From assembly GCF_947495455.1 (NCBI RefSeq), contig NZ_CANLZC010000005.1:26794-90793 (forward strand): 64,000 bases of DNA. Direction: 5' to 3'. The translations under genes were made by a program, and so were the position numbers. The stretch is from an uncultured Shewanella sp. Lineage in GTDB: Bacteria; Pseudomonadota; Gammaproteobacteria; Enterobacterales; Shewanellaceae. The notes beneath the pieces are model-generated. The model made no database searches, was not told where the DNA came from, and saw only the letters and a list, made by a program, of their open reading frames with translations. Positions 29,993-38,903 of the stretch are shown in pieces. The number at the start of each line of letters is the position of its first letter. The first letter of the stretch is position 1.

Positions 29993-30087
29993 CACTAAAT
30001 TCCTTTCATTGGTATGCTGTAACTCATTCTTGGATACTGATAGCTTCCACTCAGTAAATCGCCCTTCAATAAGGGAGATCTAGCTTA

Positions 30088-30966
30088 TTAGAGATTTTTC
30101 CCTTCGGCAAACAAATTGTCTAGTTTTTGCTCATAATCGTGATAACCCAAATAATCATAGAGCTCCATTCGCGTTTGCATAGAGTCCACCACAGCGTTTT
30201 GATCGCCATCGGCTAATATAGCCCCGTACACTTGCTCTGCAGCCTTGTTCATGGCTCTAAAAGCACTGAGTGGATAAAGCACTATGGATGCGCCCCATTC
30301 CCCTAGTTGCGCTTTATTCCAAAGCTCAGTCTGTCCAAATTCCGTAATATTGGCCAAAATAGGCACGCTTAATGCTTCTGAAAACGCACGGTAATGGGCC
30401 TCAGTTTTCACCGCCTCGGCAAAAATACCGTCTGCGCCCGCCGCCACATAAGCCTTGGCACGTTCTATTGCCGCTTCTAACCCTTCTTGTGCAAAGGAAT
30501 CCGTACGGGCCATAATGAAAAAATCAGGATCAGTGCGTGCATCGACGGCGGCTTTAATGCGATCAACCATTTCTTCAGTAGACACTATTTCTTTATTCGG
30601 CCTGTGCCCACAACGCTTTTGAGCGACTTGATCTTCCATATGCACAGCAGCAGCGCCTGCTTTTTCCATATCGCGTATGGTTTTAGCAATATTAAACGCG
30701 CCGCCCCAACCCGTATCAATATCAACGAGCAAAGGTAAATCACAGGCAGAGGTAATACGCTGTACATCAACAAGCACATCATTGAGTGACGTCATACCTA
30801 GATCAGGTAAACCATAAGAAGCATTGGCCACACCACCACCAGACAAGTAAATGGCTTGATGTCCAATTTTTTTCGCCATTATAGCCGAATAGGCATTAAT
30901 GGTTCCCACCACTTGTAAAGGATGATTGTCTGCTAATGCTTGACGAAACTTCTTACCTGCACTCAT
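30088..30966 (-). CDS. prpB: 2-methylisocitrate lyase
   Basis: Splits 2-methylisocitrate to pyruvate and succinate, the last step of the methylcitrate cycle. PEP mutase/isocitrate lyase family, 292 aa. The active-site loop is KRCGHRPNK with the catalytic Cys, and DIDTGWGG and MARTDSF carry metal and substrate ligands. Its ATG overlaps the stop of prpR by 4 nt (ATGA), so regulator and enzyme are coupled. Confidence 0.96.
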   Translation of the reverse strand: MSAGKKFRQALADNHPLQVVGTINAYSAIMAKKIGHQAIYLSGGGVANASYGLPDLGMTSLNDVLVDVQRITSACDLPLLVDIDTGWGGAFNIAKTIRDMEKAGAAAVHMEDQVAQKRCGHRPNKEIVSTEEMVDRIKAAVDARTDPDFFIMARTDSFAQEGLEAAIERAKAYVAAGADGIFAEAVKTEAHYRAFSEALSVPILANITEFGQTELWNKAQLGEWGASIVLYPLSAFRAMNKAAEQVYGAILADGDQNAVVDSMQTRMELYDYLGYHDYEQKLDNLFAEGKNL

Positions 30967-31652
30967 CTTTTCTCTCCCTGCTGTGTTTCAAGCTTGCTCT
31001 GTATATTGTTTTTTGAATATAAAATATGTCGTCTCATCAGCATTTCAGCCAATTCTTCGTCTCGATTGGCAATGGCTTGCACTATATGTTTATGTTCCTC
31101 AAATGCCCTTGTTACTCTCGGGCCACTCATGCCCAGCTGCACACGATACATACGCACTAAGTGATAAATACCATTTAACAATAAGGTTATGAGATGATGG
31201 TTTTTACTGCCTAAGATGATCCGATAATGAAAATCCACATCACCGGCTTCTTGATAATAAGACTCGCTCAAACGGACTTCATCAAAGTGGGTTTTCAATA
31301 ATCTATTAAGATCAGCAATTTCTTCATCAGACATATTTCTGGCCGCCAAACGCGCCGCCATGCCCTCTAGAGACTCACGAACTTGATACAACTCAATCAA
31401 GCCTTCTTTCGTTAAACTCACGACGCGCGCGCCCACATTGGCTTTTCGTTCGACTAAATGACACGAGGCTAAGCGATTAATGGCTTCACGAACAAGCGCA
31501 CGACTCACCTCATATTTTGTCGACAATTCAGCTTCACTTAATTTAGCACCAGATGCGATAACACCTTCTACAATATCAGTTCTTAACTGAAAAAAGGTTT
31601 TATCTGCTGAAGTAATAGCTTGTTCTTCGGTATGTTCAAACAAAAATGCCAT
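30963..31652 (-). CDS. prpR: GntR-family regulator of propionate catabolism
   Basis: FadR/FCD-type GntR regulator of 229 aa: winged helix (about residues 18-85, [20 protein letters not shown]) followed by an FCD ligand domain (about 95-215) whose metal-type histidines are visible ([17 protein letters not shown]). The frame is open from a TTG at 31691, but the ATG at 31652 gives the normal N-terminus; no strong ribosome site is visible for either. First gene of the operon and, given the palindromes at 31681 and 31733, probably autoregulated. In Shewanella a GntR-type regulator takes the place of the enterobacterial sigma-54 PrpR. Confidence 0.88.
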   Translation of the reverse strand: MAFLFEHTEEQAITSADKTFFQLRTDIVEGVIASGAKLSEAELSTKYEVSRALVREAINRLASCHLVERKANVGARVVSLTKEGLIELYQVRESLEGMAARLAARNMSDEEIADLNRLLKTHFDEVRLSESYYQEAGDVDFHYRIILGSKNHHLITLLLNGIYHLVRMYRVQLGMSGPRVTRAFEEHKHIVQAIANRDEELAEMLMRRHILYSKNNIQSKLETQQGEKR

Positions 31653-31680
31653 GGTGAATAGACAAGGTAAAAATACAATA

Positions 31681-31692
31681 ATTGTCGACAAT
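31681..31692. promoter_or_regulatory. PrpR operator candidate 1
   Basis: Perfect 12-bp palindrome ATTGTCGACAAT, 29 nt upstream of the prpR start. Size and symmetry suit an FCD-GntR dimer. A second copy lies 52 bp further upstream. Confidence 0.7.
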
Positions 31693-31732
31693 GTAGGCTT
31701 TTTATCAACCTAAGTCAAGTTAAAGCCTATAT

Positions 31733-31744
31733 ATTGTCGACAGC
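31733..31744. promoter_or_regulatory. PrpR operator candidate 2
   Basis: ATTGTCGACAGC shares ten of twelve bases with the first site, 52 bp away (about five helical turns), so two dimers could bind the same DNA face. Likely covers the prp promoter. Confidence 0.6.
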
Positions 31745-31920
31745 TTATCGATATCAATAATATTTCATGGGATATAAAAAACATTTATCTGCATTTAAGG
31801 AAAATGTTTTTATTAATAAGTCATAATCTTAGCTAGATAAAGTAAATACATCTGTATTACCTTAAAATACAAAGAATATAAGTAATCATCTAATTGCATT
31901 ACCTTTCCTGTGAGTCTTCT

Positions 31921-32691
31921 ATGCTTAAAGAATATATTTTGTTTGTGGCTTTAGGGTTACTATTCCAACTCGCCTCAATAGTAAAACCCTTTAGAGAACA
32001 AGTAAAAAATGGAGAAAAAACATTAGACTTAATGGGATGTATTTATGTTTATCTTATTAATACTGGCTTCTTTATGCTAATGGCCAGTCCCATTTTATGG
32101 GTATCAGAGCTCCCCTTCATGCAAGCTTGGTATCAGTATACCACTCCGTTATCCACAGGTACGTTACTCGTGATCCATCTACTACTGATTGATTTATTGG
32201 CTTACTGGGCGCATAGGATCATGCATCAACAATGGTTATGGCACATACATGCTTTTCATCACTCACAAAAACATATTTGGTGGCTAGGTGGAATGCGGGC
32301 TTCACCAATGCATGTAATGATGATGGGATTACCTCTCCTTATCACCGTTATTTTATTCCCCGCGCAATTTGACTCTTGGACAAGTCTAGTCATTCTTATT
32401 TTATTTCTAGCTAATCAGCATTGGCTGCATAGCAATGTGACTTTTCCATTTGAAAGTAAATTGGTATATATACTGGTTACACCTCAGATGCATTTTGTGC
32501 ACCATAGCAAAAAACGGCACTTTTCAGATTCAAATTATGGATTTATGTTTTCTTTTTGGGATCGATTATTTGGCACATACACTGATTATACTCAACAACC
32601 AAAAGAGGATGTTTTGGGATTAAATTATACTAATTCAACGCTCAGGTTAATGCTCGGCATAGGGCCTAAAAAAAGGATCAAACATCAATAA
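31921..32691 (+). CDS. fatty acid hydroxylase / sterol desaturase family membrane protein
   Basis: Di-iron membrane oxygenase family, 256 aa. The histidine boxes are HRIMH (from residue 98), HAFHH, HWLH and HFVHHSKKRH (about residues 191-200), which together give the expected metal ligands. About four membrane segments surround them. The ATG at 31921 is preferred over an upstream TTG (31894). Substrate unknown; family members hydroxylate or desaturate lipids and carotenoids. Stands alone at the left edge of an accessory region. Confidence 0.82.
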   Translation: MLKEYILFVALGLLFQLASIVKPFREQVKNGEKTLDLMGCIYVYLINTGFFMLMASPILWVSELPFMQAWYQYTTPLSTGTLLVIHLLLIDLLAYWAHRIMHQQWLWHIHAFHHSQKHIWWLGGMRASPMHVMMMGLPLLITVILFPAQFDSWTSLVILILFLANQHWLHSNVTFPFESKLVYILVTPQMHFVHHSKKRHFSDSNYGFMFSFWDRLFGTYTDYTQQPKEDVLGLNYTNSTLRLMLGIGPKKRIKHQ

Positions 32692-33052
32692 ATCCCCCTG
32701 TAAAAGGAGTCAATAAAATCGACACTTAAAGAGCGACATCATGATCCATAATAAATGCCATTATTTTTGTGCTCAATGACCCACCATCACTTATACCATG
32801 CAATGGCGAAATTCCCATGGATGAAAAGTCGGTGGTAAAGTGTTTGCCATTGGCAAAATATTTTCCATCGCTAATGTTGGAAAAACAATCAACCCACATA
32901 GACCTTTAACATATTTGAGACTCACAAAACTAAAACAACAAGAACAGGGTTTATATCATAAAGCTTAACTCAAAAGAGGGAATCAAAAGAAAAAATCAGA
33001 AGCAATAAATCAGCTATAATCTCATCATGTGCAATAACATATTTAATTGATA
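32692..33052. other. 361-nt spacer without a gene
   Basis: No frame, repeat or clear terminator seen. AT-rich toward the right, presumably with the promoter of the QPTTT-repeat protein. Confidence 0.5.
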
Positions 33053-33754
33053 ATGACTCTTGTCCATCAACACACACACTCCAAAACATTGTCTCCTCCA
33101 ATTGTCCTATTGGCATTATTGATCACAATGTTAATAGCAGGATTAACTCTCCCCATTTCAGCTGCAAACACTCAACCGACTACCACTCAACCTACTACCA
33201 CTCAACCCATAACCACTCAACCCATGACCACTCAACCCACGACCACTCAACCCACGACCACTCAAGCCATGACCACTCAACCCACGACCACTCAACCGAC
33301 TACCACTCAATCCACAGCCACTCAAGCCACGACCACTCAAGCAGATAAACATATGCTCACTACGACTTTTGGCAAGCCCACCTATTTGCAAACCTTACAT
33401 TATCGAAAAATGTATGATAAAAAGCCCTTTCCCGATGCTAAAATCTTTTACTACGATAACGGCGTTTACAAAATTCTCTCCCAAGGGGAAGATCATTACG
33501 GTTTATATGTCCTGAGTGGCTCGTTTACCGATCAAACCTATACCATTAGATTCATCTCACTCCCTTCAGATGATTGGGGGCAAAAAACCGCCTTTCACCA
33601 GCTAACTTTCATCAATAATGATGCCAATACCGCGGGCACTTTTATTCAAAACGCCATTGTGGAAACCGGAATGGCCATCGCTCAACAAAATGGGACTTTT
33701 ACCATAGAAAAAAACACCATAGTCAACCCCATAAAACAGCAATGGGATGAGTGA
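33053..33754 (+). CDS. secreted protein with QPTTT pentapeptide repeats, unknown
   Basis: Not recognised. A 233-aa protein with a long signal peptide (about residues 1-38, cleavage near PISA/AN). Twelve five-residue TTTQP-type units follow (about 39-98), then a C-terminal globular domain (about 100-233) rich in aromatic residues (YDKKPFPDAKIFYYDNGVYK). The repeat looks like a flexible, threonine-rich spacer that could hold the domain away from the surface. The C-terminal domain has no motif I can name. ATG at 33053 chosen over a TTG two codons earlier. Confidence 0.6.
   Translation: MTLVHQHTHSKTLSPPIVLLALLITMLIAGLTLPISAANTQPTTTQPTTTQPITTQPMTTQPTTTQPTTTQAMTTQPTTTQPTTTQSTATQATTTQADKHMLTTTFGKPTYLQTLHYRKMYDKKPFPDAKIFYYDNGVYKILSQGEDHYGLYVLSGSFTDQTYTIRFISLPSDDWGQKTAFHQLTFINNDANTAGTFIQNAIVETGMAIAQQNGTFTIEKNTIVNPIKQQWDE
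33169..33343. repeat. 15-bp coding tandem repeat, about 12 units
   Basis: Units of the form ACCACTCAACCCACG, all multiples of 15 bp, encoding TTTQP variants. Synonymous and conservative substitutions are present, so the array is not newly expanded, but slippage could change its length. Confidence 0.9.
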
Positions 33755-33833
33755 GCACACCTTAATTTCTGTGCATCGAAATTACCTGACAGAGGTTTCA
33801 TGTACCTTGCTACATCAGATAAAAGCGATTATC

Positions 33834-33845
33834 ATGTAATTACAT
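33834..33845. promoter_or_regulatory. relBE operator candidate
   Basis: Perfect 12-bp palindrome ATGTAATTACAT, 22 nt before the relB start; a second AT-rich partial repeat TGTATATACG follows. Autoregulation by RelB-RelE complexes is the rule in this family. Confidence 0.55.
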
Positions 33846-33867
33846 TTGTATATACGTGGTAATAATT

Positions 33868-34107
33868 ATGGGAACCATCAATATTCGCATTGATAATGAG
33901 CTAAAAACACAGTCATATGCAGCATTAGAGAAATTAGGTGTTACACCTTCAGATTTTTTACGCCAAACATTGGAGTATGTTGTTCAAAATGGCAAACTCC
34001 CTTTTAAACAAGTATTACTCAACGATGAGGATGCAGAGTTAATCGAAACCGCAAGAGAGAGATTAAAACACCCTCAAGCTGTAAAGGTTTCACTTGATGA
34101 CCTATGA
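33868..34107 (+). CDS. relB: antitoxin RelB
   Basis: Antitoxin of a type II system, 79 aa. The N-terminal ribbon-helix-helix (MGTINIRIDNELKTQSYAALEKLGVTPS, shown in part) and the C-terminal toxin-wrapping part (LPFKQVLLNDEDAELIETARERL) follow E. coli RelB closely (also 79 aa). A GTG four codons upstream is possible, but the ATG matches the E. coli start. Overlaps relE by 11 nt. Confidence 0.95.
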   Translation: MGTINIRIDNELKTQSYAALEKLGVTPSDFLRQTLEYVVQNGKLPFKQVLLNDEDAELIETARERLKHPQAVKVSLDDL

Positions 34108-34384
34108 GCTGGAGTTTGATAAAAGAGCATTAAAAGAATGGAATAAACTGGGTGATACAGTAAAGCTGCAGTTTAAAAAGAAATTAGCTGAGATTTTAGT
34201 CAACCCTAGAGTTGAGGTTAATCGACTGCGTGAGCTGCCTGATTGTTACAAAATAAAATTGAGAACAGCAGGTTATCGACTTATTTACCAAGTACAAGAT
34301 GAAAAAATTACAGTGTTTGTCGTCTCCATTGGTAAACGTGAAAGAGAAGCCGTTTATAGAGATGCTGACAAGCGTTTACCATAA
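34097..34384 (+). CDS. relE: mRNA interferase toxin RelE
   Basis: Ribosome-dependent mRNA-cleaving toxin, 95 aa like E. coli RelE. Highly similar throughout, including DCYKIKLR, GYRLIYQV and GKREREAVY, which carry the catalytic lysines, arginines and tyrosine of the family. The ATG lies inside relB, giving coupled translation. The pair appears intact and probably active. Located in the accessory stretch next to the flagellar region. Confidence 0.95.
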   Translation: MTYELEFDKRALKEWNKLGDTVKLQFKKKLAEILVNPRVEVNRLRELPDCYKIKLRTAGYRLIYQVQDEKITVFVVSIGKREREAVYRDADKRLP

Positions 34385-34738
34385 CTTGTATTCATTGAAC
34401 TTGCCTTAACAGAGCTTACTCTGATTGCATATCGATTTCAGGCCCTGATTGCTGTTTATATTGACCGTATTACTCGTCCCCCCCCCTTTTTTTAAGGCAA
34501 AATGGTGCGCGCTTAGCCATTGGTTAAACAAAAAGCACCTACTTAACAAAAATTTAGTCAGCATTAAAAAGTGGTAATAGGTTTAATCAATGTGCATGTA
34601 TGTTTTTACAAATGGTATATTTGACCAAAGTCACGTTAATTACATTTAATACAGGGTGTTAACTATGTACATTTTTATAAATCTGACATAATAACCCCGC
34701 ATACATACTATACAAAGATTAGCTATTAGGGAGCAAGT
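34385..34738. other. 354-nt spacer with a C9T7 homopolymer
   Basis: Nine C then seven T at 34478-34493, in no frame of note. The remainder is AT-rich with no visible gene or terminator. Confidence 0.5.
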
Positions 34739-35569
34739 ATGACTTGGGAAGACCCCTTGAAAATAATTACTGCCGCCCTAGGTGCGGTAGGTGGTTCAGC
34801 CTTAATTATTTTGAGTTTAAGCACATGGCTTGGAAAAGTATGGGCAAGTAGAATTTTAGAAAAAGATAAATTAAAGTATTCGCAAGAACTTGAATTGATA
34901 AGAGCTGCTAACCAAAATTTTCATAGTTCACTGTCATTAACTAACGCGACATATTTAGAAACCAAGAAACTCTATGCAGAAAAACGAGTGCAGGCAATTG
35001 GTGAGATATGGAAGAGCTTTGTTGAATTTCGCGAGAAATCTCCGCCTGAAATAATTTGGCTAGATATTCTTGTCAAAGAAGAGTATGGCGAATTCCATAG
35101 CAATCCTAAATTTACTGGTTTTGATAAAAGTACAGATCTCAGTGTTATTAGTGATGCTATGCCTAAAGAGTTAGATATCTTTAGACCATTTATGGATGAC
35201 ATAACTTACCAGTTGTTTAGCACATACACTGGAACCGTAGCTCGACTTTGTTTTTACTTGAATAAGTGCTGCTCAGGAAATGCTCCAGAATACGATTGGA
35301 GAAATGATGATGGTGTTGTAAGGATATTGAGTGCAGTGTTGTCAGATGTGGAGTTTCAGCAGTTTCAAAATGAGAAATGGTCTGTTCAAATTCTTCTCAA
35401 CATTTTGCAATCCCGAATATCAAATCATTTAAAGAGTATCGCAACAGGTGCAGATTTGGCAAAAGAAGCCATGGATCATGCCGTAAAATTTAGTAAAGCG
35501 GTAACAGCAATTCGCGATGACGAAACATTAAAAAAAGCTAACAACGCATTACACCGAACAAACCGGTGA
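34739..35569 (+). CDS. hypothetical membrane-anchored protein
   Basis: Not recognised. A 276-aa protein with one N-terminal membrane helix (about residues 8-30) and a large soluble domain starting with a charged helix (RILEKDKLKYSQELELI). The ribosome site AGGGAG lies 5 nt before the ATG. The C-terminus NNALHRTNR is encoded by the left arm of an attC-like hairpin, suggesting it may be, or once was, a mobile gene cassette. No enzyme motif is seen. Confidence 0.6.
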   Translation: MTWEDPLKIITAALGAVGGSALIILSLSTWLGKVWASRILEKDKLKYSQELELIRAANQNFHSSLSLTNATYLETKKLYAEKRVQAIGEIWKSFVEFREKSPPEIIWLDILVKEEYGEFHSNPKFTGFDKSTDLSVISDAMPKELDIFRPFMDDITYQLFSTYTGTVARLCFYLNKCCSGNAPEYDWRNDDGVVRILSAVLSDVEFQQFQNEKWSVQILLNILQSRISNHLKSIATGADLAKEAMDHAVKFSKAVTAIRDDETLKKANNALHRTNR

Positions 35570-35584
35570 ATGAGGCGTTATAAG
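35536..35584. repeat. attC-like imperfect inverted repeat
   Basis: TAACAACGCATTACACCG pairs with CGGTGAATGAGGCGTTA around a 7-nt loop, with a single extrahelical base on the left arm and a short bulge on the right, as in integron attC sites. It spans the stop of one gene and precedes the start of the next. The outer R-boxes depart from the consensus GTTRRRY, so this is a relic or a look-alike. Confidence 0.35.
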
Positions 35585-35598
35585 TCAAGGATGCTACT

Positions 35599-35979
35599 TT
35601 GATCTATGAGCACTGGCAAAACTTCTCAAGCATTTTACTGCTGATTTCAATTGCCGCAATGGGAATTGGATGTGTGATTTCCTTACCAGAAAAAAAGACG
35701 AGAAAGACATTATGCGCATTATTGGCATTTTCATTGATACTAAGCATAGGTAATACTACTGCTATTTCGCATGCTAATTTCAGAAATCCATTTAATTGGT
35801 TTCATGGAATATTTCTGATTACAGCTTCTTGGTATATCGGTATAGCCACTATTAAGTATGTTCAAACAAAATTTAGTTATATTTTGTTTGTACCTTGTGC
35901 TTTTGTTGTGATTATCTTTATCTATAATATGATGCATCAAGATATTGGCTTAGGTATGTTTTACATTTGGATTTATTAG
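35599..35979 (+). CDS. hypothetical four-helix membrane protein
   Basis: Not recognised. 126 aa, mostly hydrophobic, with four predicted membrane segments (about residues 10-28, 36-54, 66-84 and 92-112) and few charged residues. No ATG suits the N-terminus; a TTG at 35599 has AAGGA 7 nt upstream and gives a complete first helix. Starts 29 nt after the preceding gene, right behind the attC-like hairpin. Real translation is likely but unproven. Confidence 0.5.
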   Translation: MIYEHWQNFSSILLLISIAAMGIGCVISLPEKKTRKTLCALLAFSLILSIGNTTAISHANFRNPFNWFHGIFLITASWYIGIATIKYVQTKFSYILFVPCAFVVIIFIYNMMHQDIGLGMFYIWIY

Positions 35980-36524
35980 CTTATGACAATAAAGTATAGC
36001 ACCAAAAATTTCATTAATATTTATACACTTACCTGCGTGCTATATTTTCCACAATACCCATTGTAATAATCCCCCCTCATACACGAAAAATAGACCACAA
36101 GCCGCCCTAACGGTACGTGTCCCTGATGTTTTTCGTCGTGTGCTCTCATCATTCAATCTTCTGCTGTTTTCACTTTCTTGACCATAGGTACTCTAAAGCT
36201 CTCAAAACACCACTTCAAAGCAATCATCCTGCTTTTACTTCTAAGGATCCCCATCGAAATTGCTGAAATGCGTTCAATAAATGATGTAAAGCTGACAGGA
36301 ATGTCAGTTTAACTTTCGGGCTATAGGGATATAGCATCGAAAGTGTTAATCATTTTTTGAGTAAGCATGAAGCGCGTATCTAATTGCAGGTAATTTCGTT
36401 GGGCGTTATGGAGGTTATTAGAGGGCGAAGGCCATAATAATAGCCTCTTTGAGCGAGAAGCAAGGATGCTGAACTGGGCTTTAGATAAGGATATCGTTAA
36501 GGACGAGCAGTCCTCCTTACCCCA

Positions 36525-36668
36525 GTGTGAGTGGGAACTCACGACCTTCCATTAAGCGAAGCTTAATATGTACAAGCCCCTGTATGGATGGGAATCCACG
36601 GCCTTATCCTGCGGCAGGCAATTCATTTTCATGAAGGTTGAACTCACAACCTTAGCCTACTGCAAGCA
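36525..36668 (-). repeat. three degenerate tRNA T-arm-like repeats
   Basis: On the minus strand the motif GG-YCGTGAGTTCCCA appears three times: AAGGTCGTGAGTTCCCAC near 36550-36530, AAGGCCGTGGATTCCCATCC near 36606-36586, and AAGGTTGTGAGTTCAACC near 36653-36636. Each is preceded by a short hairpin, and spacing is about 50 bp. They resemble the variable/T-arm part of a tRNA, but no complete cloverleaf can be folded. The whole 36060-36690 spacer has no protein gene. Confidence 0.45.
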
Positions 36669-36698
36669 ATAAATCCCATAAGGTTAACGCCCTCCAAT

Positions 36699-36732
36699 AA
36701 AAAAGACCCTATTTGAATTAACAAATAAGGCC
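36699..36732 (-). terminator. terminator after flhA
   Basis: Minus-strand stem GGCCTTATTTG / CAAATAGGGTC (two G-T wobbles) with a 6-nt loop, then six T. Lies 75 nt beyond the flhA stop and probably ends the fliM-flhA operon. Confidence 0.7.
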
Positions 36733-36806
36733 TTAAATTGATTGAGTCAATCACCGAATTTACATTGCAATGAATAGCTCAACATTCATCGCTCATGAAA
36801 ATGAGC

Positions 36807-38888
36807 CTAGCCCAACTGCCCTGCCACCATCAACTCTCGGCTTTCAGGGATTTCATTGTATGACAGCACATGTAATCCACGAGCAAAGGCCAATGCGTAA
36901 CGCGCCAATATGGGTCGCAATTGCGGTGGCACGAGTAACATAGGATTATGACCTTGCTCTTTAGCTTCGGCCAATAACTGCGGCATACGTTGCTGAAGTT
37001 GAGCAAGTAATTGCGGCTCAATGGCAAAGCTATCCAATGAAACCTTACCTTGTTGCTGCGATTGATTCAGTGCCGTCATTAAGGTTTGCTCAAGCTCCGG
37101 CGCTAACGTCATCACATTCAGGCTCTTCTTATCACCCGCAATAGAATGCAAAATACTGTTGCGCAGCGCACAGCGAACATCCGCCGCCAGCAACACAGGA
37201 TCTTTACTGTTTTCGCTGCAATCGAGTAATGTCGTGCCTATAGTGCGTATGTCTTTTAAGGAGACTTGCTCTTTTAATAATAAGCGGTACACCTTCAACA
37301 ACTGAATAGGCGTTAATGCGCTATTGAGTGACTCGGCCAATTTAGGTGACTGCTTAGATAAGCGATCGCTTAGGGCTATCACATCATCGTGCTGCAGCAG
37401 ATCCGGCAGAGACTCTCGGATCAATTTACTGACATGAGTGGCGATCACTGTGGCGTTATCCACCACCGAATAACCTAAGTTCAGCGCTTTAGATTTAAGC
37501 TCTGGCTCGATCCAAGTCGCATCCATCTGATAAGCGGGCTCTTTAGTAATGATCCCATCAATATTGCCATGCACAGGCCCACTCTTGATCGCCATTAAAT
37601 GCTCAGGCTCCAGCTCTGCCGTAACCACAGGATTACCCAGTAGATTGATCTGATAGGCATTGGGCGCTAAAGACAAATTATCACGCACCCTCACCTCTGA
37701 TAACAAAAAGCCCGCTTGTTCCGATAGCGTCCGCCTGATCCCCGTTAAGCGTTTTTGTAGCTCGGCTCCTTTACTGCGCTCAACTAAATGCACTAAACGA
37801 TAACCTAAACGCACTTCAATTAAGTCGGTAAAAGGCAGTGCATCCCAACTGGGCGCCGATGGCTCAGAGAGGTTTTTCTCTATTTGCGCTTCCACTTGGG
37901 TTTCAGGCTGAATGGGCACAACTTTACTTTGCTTCCAAGCCGCAAAAGCCAATATTGCCGCAAAAGATAAAAACACAAAAGCAGGCATGCCCGGCACTAA
38001 ACCTAATACCGTCATCACCGCCGAGGCGATCATCAGAGTTTTTGGGTTAGCCAGTAATTGACGGCTTAACTGAGCAGGCATTTCTTCTGCATCAGACACG
38101 CGAGTCACAATAATGGCTGCCGCCGTCGCTAATAATAGCGACGGGATCTGCGCCACAAGACCATCACCTATGGTTAACAGTGCATAGGTTTTAAACGCAT
38201 CGGCGGCGGATAAGTCATGCATAAAGGTGCCAATTAACACACCACCAATCATATTAATCGCTAAGATCAATAAGCCTGCAACCGCATCACCACGCACAAA
38301 TTTTGACGCCCCGTCCATCGAGCCATAAAAATCGGCTTCTCGCGCCACTTCTTGTCGACGTTCTCGGGCTTGCTCTTGAGTTAATACACCCGTATTGAGA
38401 TCGGCATCAATGGCCATCTGTTTACCGGGCAAGGCATCTAAGGTGAATCGAGCTGACACTTCAGAGATCCGCTCGCCACCTTTAGTGATCACCACAAAGT
38501 TGATGATCATCAAAATAAGGAAGATCACGGCACCCACAACATAGTTACCATTGATCACGACTTCACCAAAGGCTTGGATCACACGACCCGCCGCATCGCC
38601 CCCTTGATGACCTTCAATCAATACCACCCTTGTGGAAGCAACGTTCAAGGTCAGACGCATTAAAGTGGCTAATAACAAGAGTGTCGGAAACACTGAAAAT
38701 TCCAACGGGCGCCTGATAGACACAGACACCAGCAACACCATGACGGCTAATACAATATTAAAGGTGAAGAAAATATCCAACAACCAAGGCGGCAGTGGCA
38801 GAATAATCATGGCAAGCAAGGCCAACAACATAATAGGGATGCCGACAGAAGCGCGATTGCCAGCAAATGTGCGCGAGAACCAATTCAT
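36807..38888 (-). CDS. flhA: lateral flagellar export gate protein FlhA
   Basis: Core of the flagellar type III secretion gate in the inner membrane. At 693 aa it is the normal size (E. coli 692 aa), with eight membrane segments in about residues 1-330 including the FHIPEP signature region (TLLLLATLMRLTLNVASTR) and a large cytoplasmic ring domain for binding chaperone-substrate complexes. Last gene of the minus-strand operon, 15 nt after flhB. Assigned to the lateral system because the cluster carries lafK and has the Laf gene order. Confidence 0.95.
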   Translation of the reverse strand: MNWFSRTFAGNRASVGIPIMLLALLAMIILPLPPWLLDIFFTFNIVLAVMVLLVSVSIRRPLEFSVFPTLLLLATLMRLTLNVASTRVVLIEGHQGGDAAGRVIQAFGEVVINGNYVVGAVIFLILMIINFVVITKGGERISEVSARFTLDALPGKQMAIDADLNTGVLTQEQARERRQEVAREADFYGSMDGASKFVRGDAVAGLLILAINMIGGVLIGTFMHDLSAADAFKTYALLTIGDGLVAQIPSLLLATAAAIIVTRVSDAEEMPAQLSRQLLANPKTLMIASAVMTVLGLVPGMPAFVFLSFAAILAFAAWKQSKVVPIQPETQVEAQIEKNLSEPSAPSWDALPFTDLIEVRLGYRLVHLVERSKGAELQKRLTGIRRTLSEQAGFLLSEVRVRDNLSLAPNAYQINLLGNPVVTAELEPEHLMAIKSGPVHGNIDGIITKEPAYQMDATWIEPELKSKALNLGYSVVDNATVIATHVSKLIRESLPDLLQHDDVIALSDRLSKQSPKLAESLNSALTPIQLLKVYRLLLKEQVSLKDIRTIGTTLLDCSENSKDPVLLAADVRCALRNSILHSIAGDKKSLNVMTLAPELEQTLMTALNQSQQQGKVSLDSFAIEPQLLAQLQQRMPQLLAEAKEQGHNPMLLVPPQLRPILARYALAFARGLHVLSYNEIPESRELMVAGQLG

Positions 38889-38903
38889 GAAGTAGAGTAT
38901 CCT

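Noticed and set aside
33158..33391. Minus-strand open frame of 77 codons rich in SGxGLSG repeats
   Set aside because: Shadow of the plus-strand QPTTT repeat; the 15-bp periodicity keeps several frames open.
36060..36520. Protein gene downstream of flhA (minus-strand 73-codon frame 36321-36542)
   Set aside because: No ribosome site or family, and it overlaps the T-arm-like repeats; treated as non-coding.
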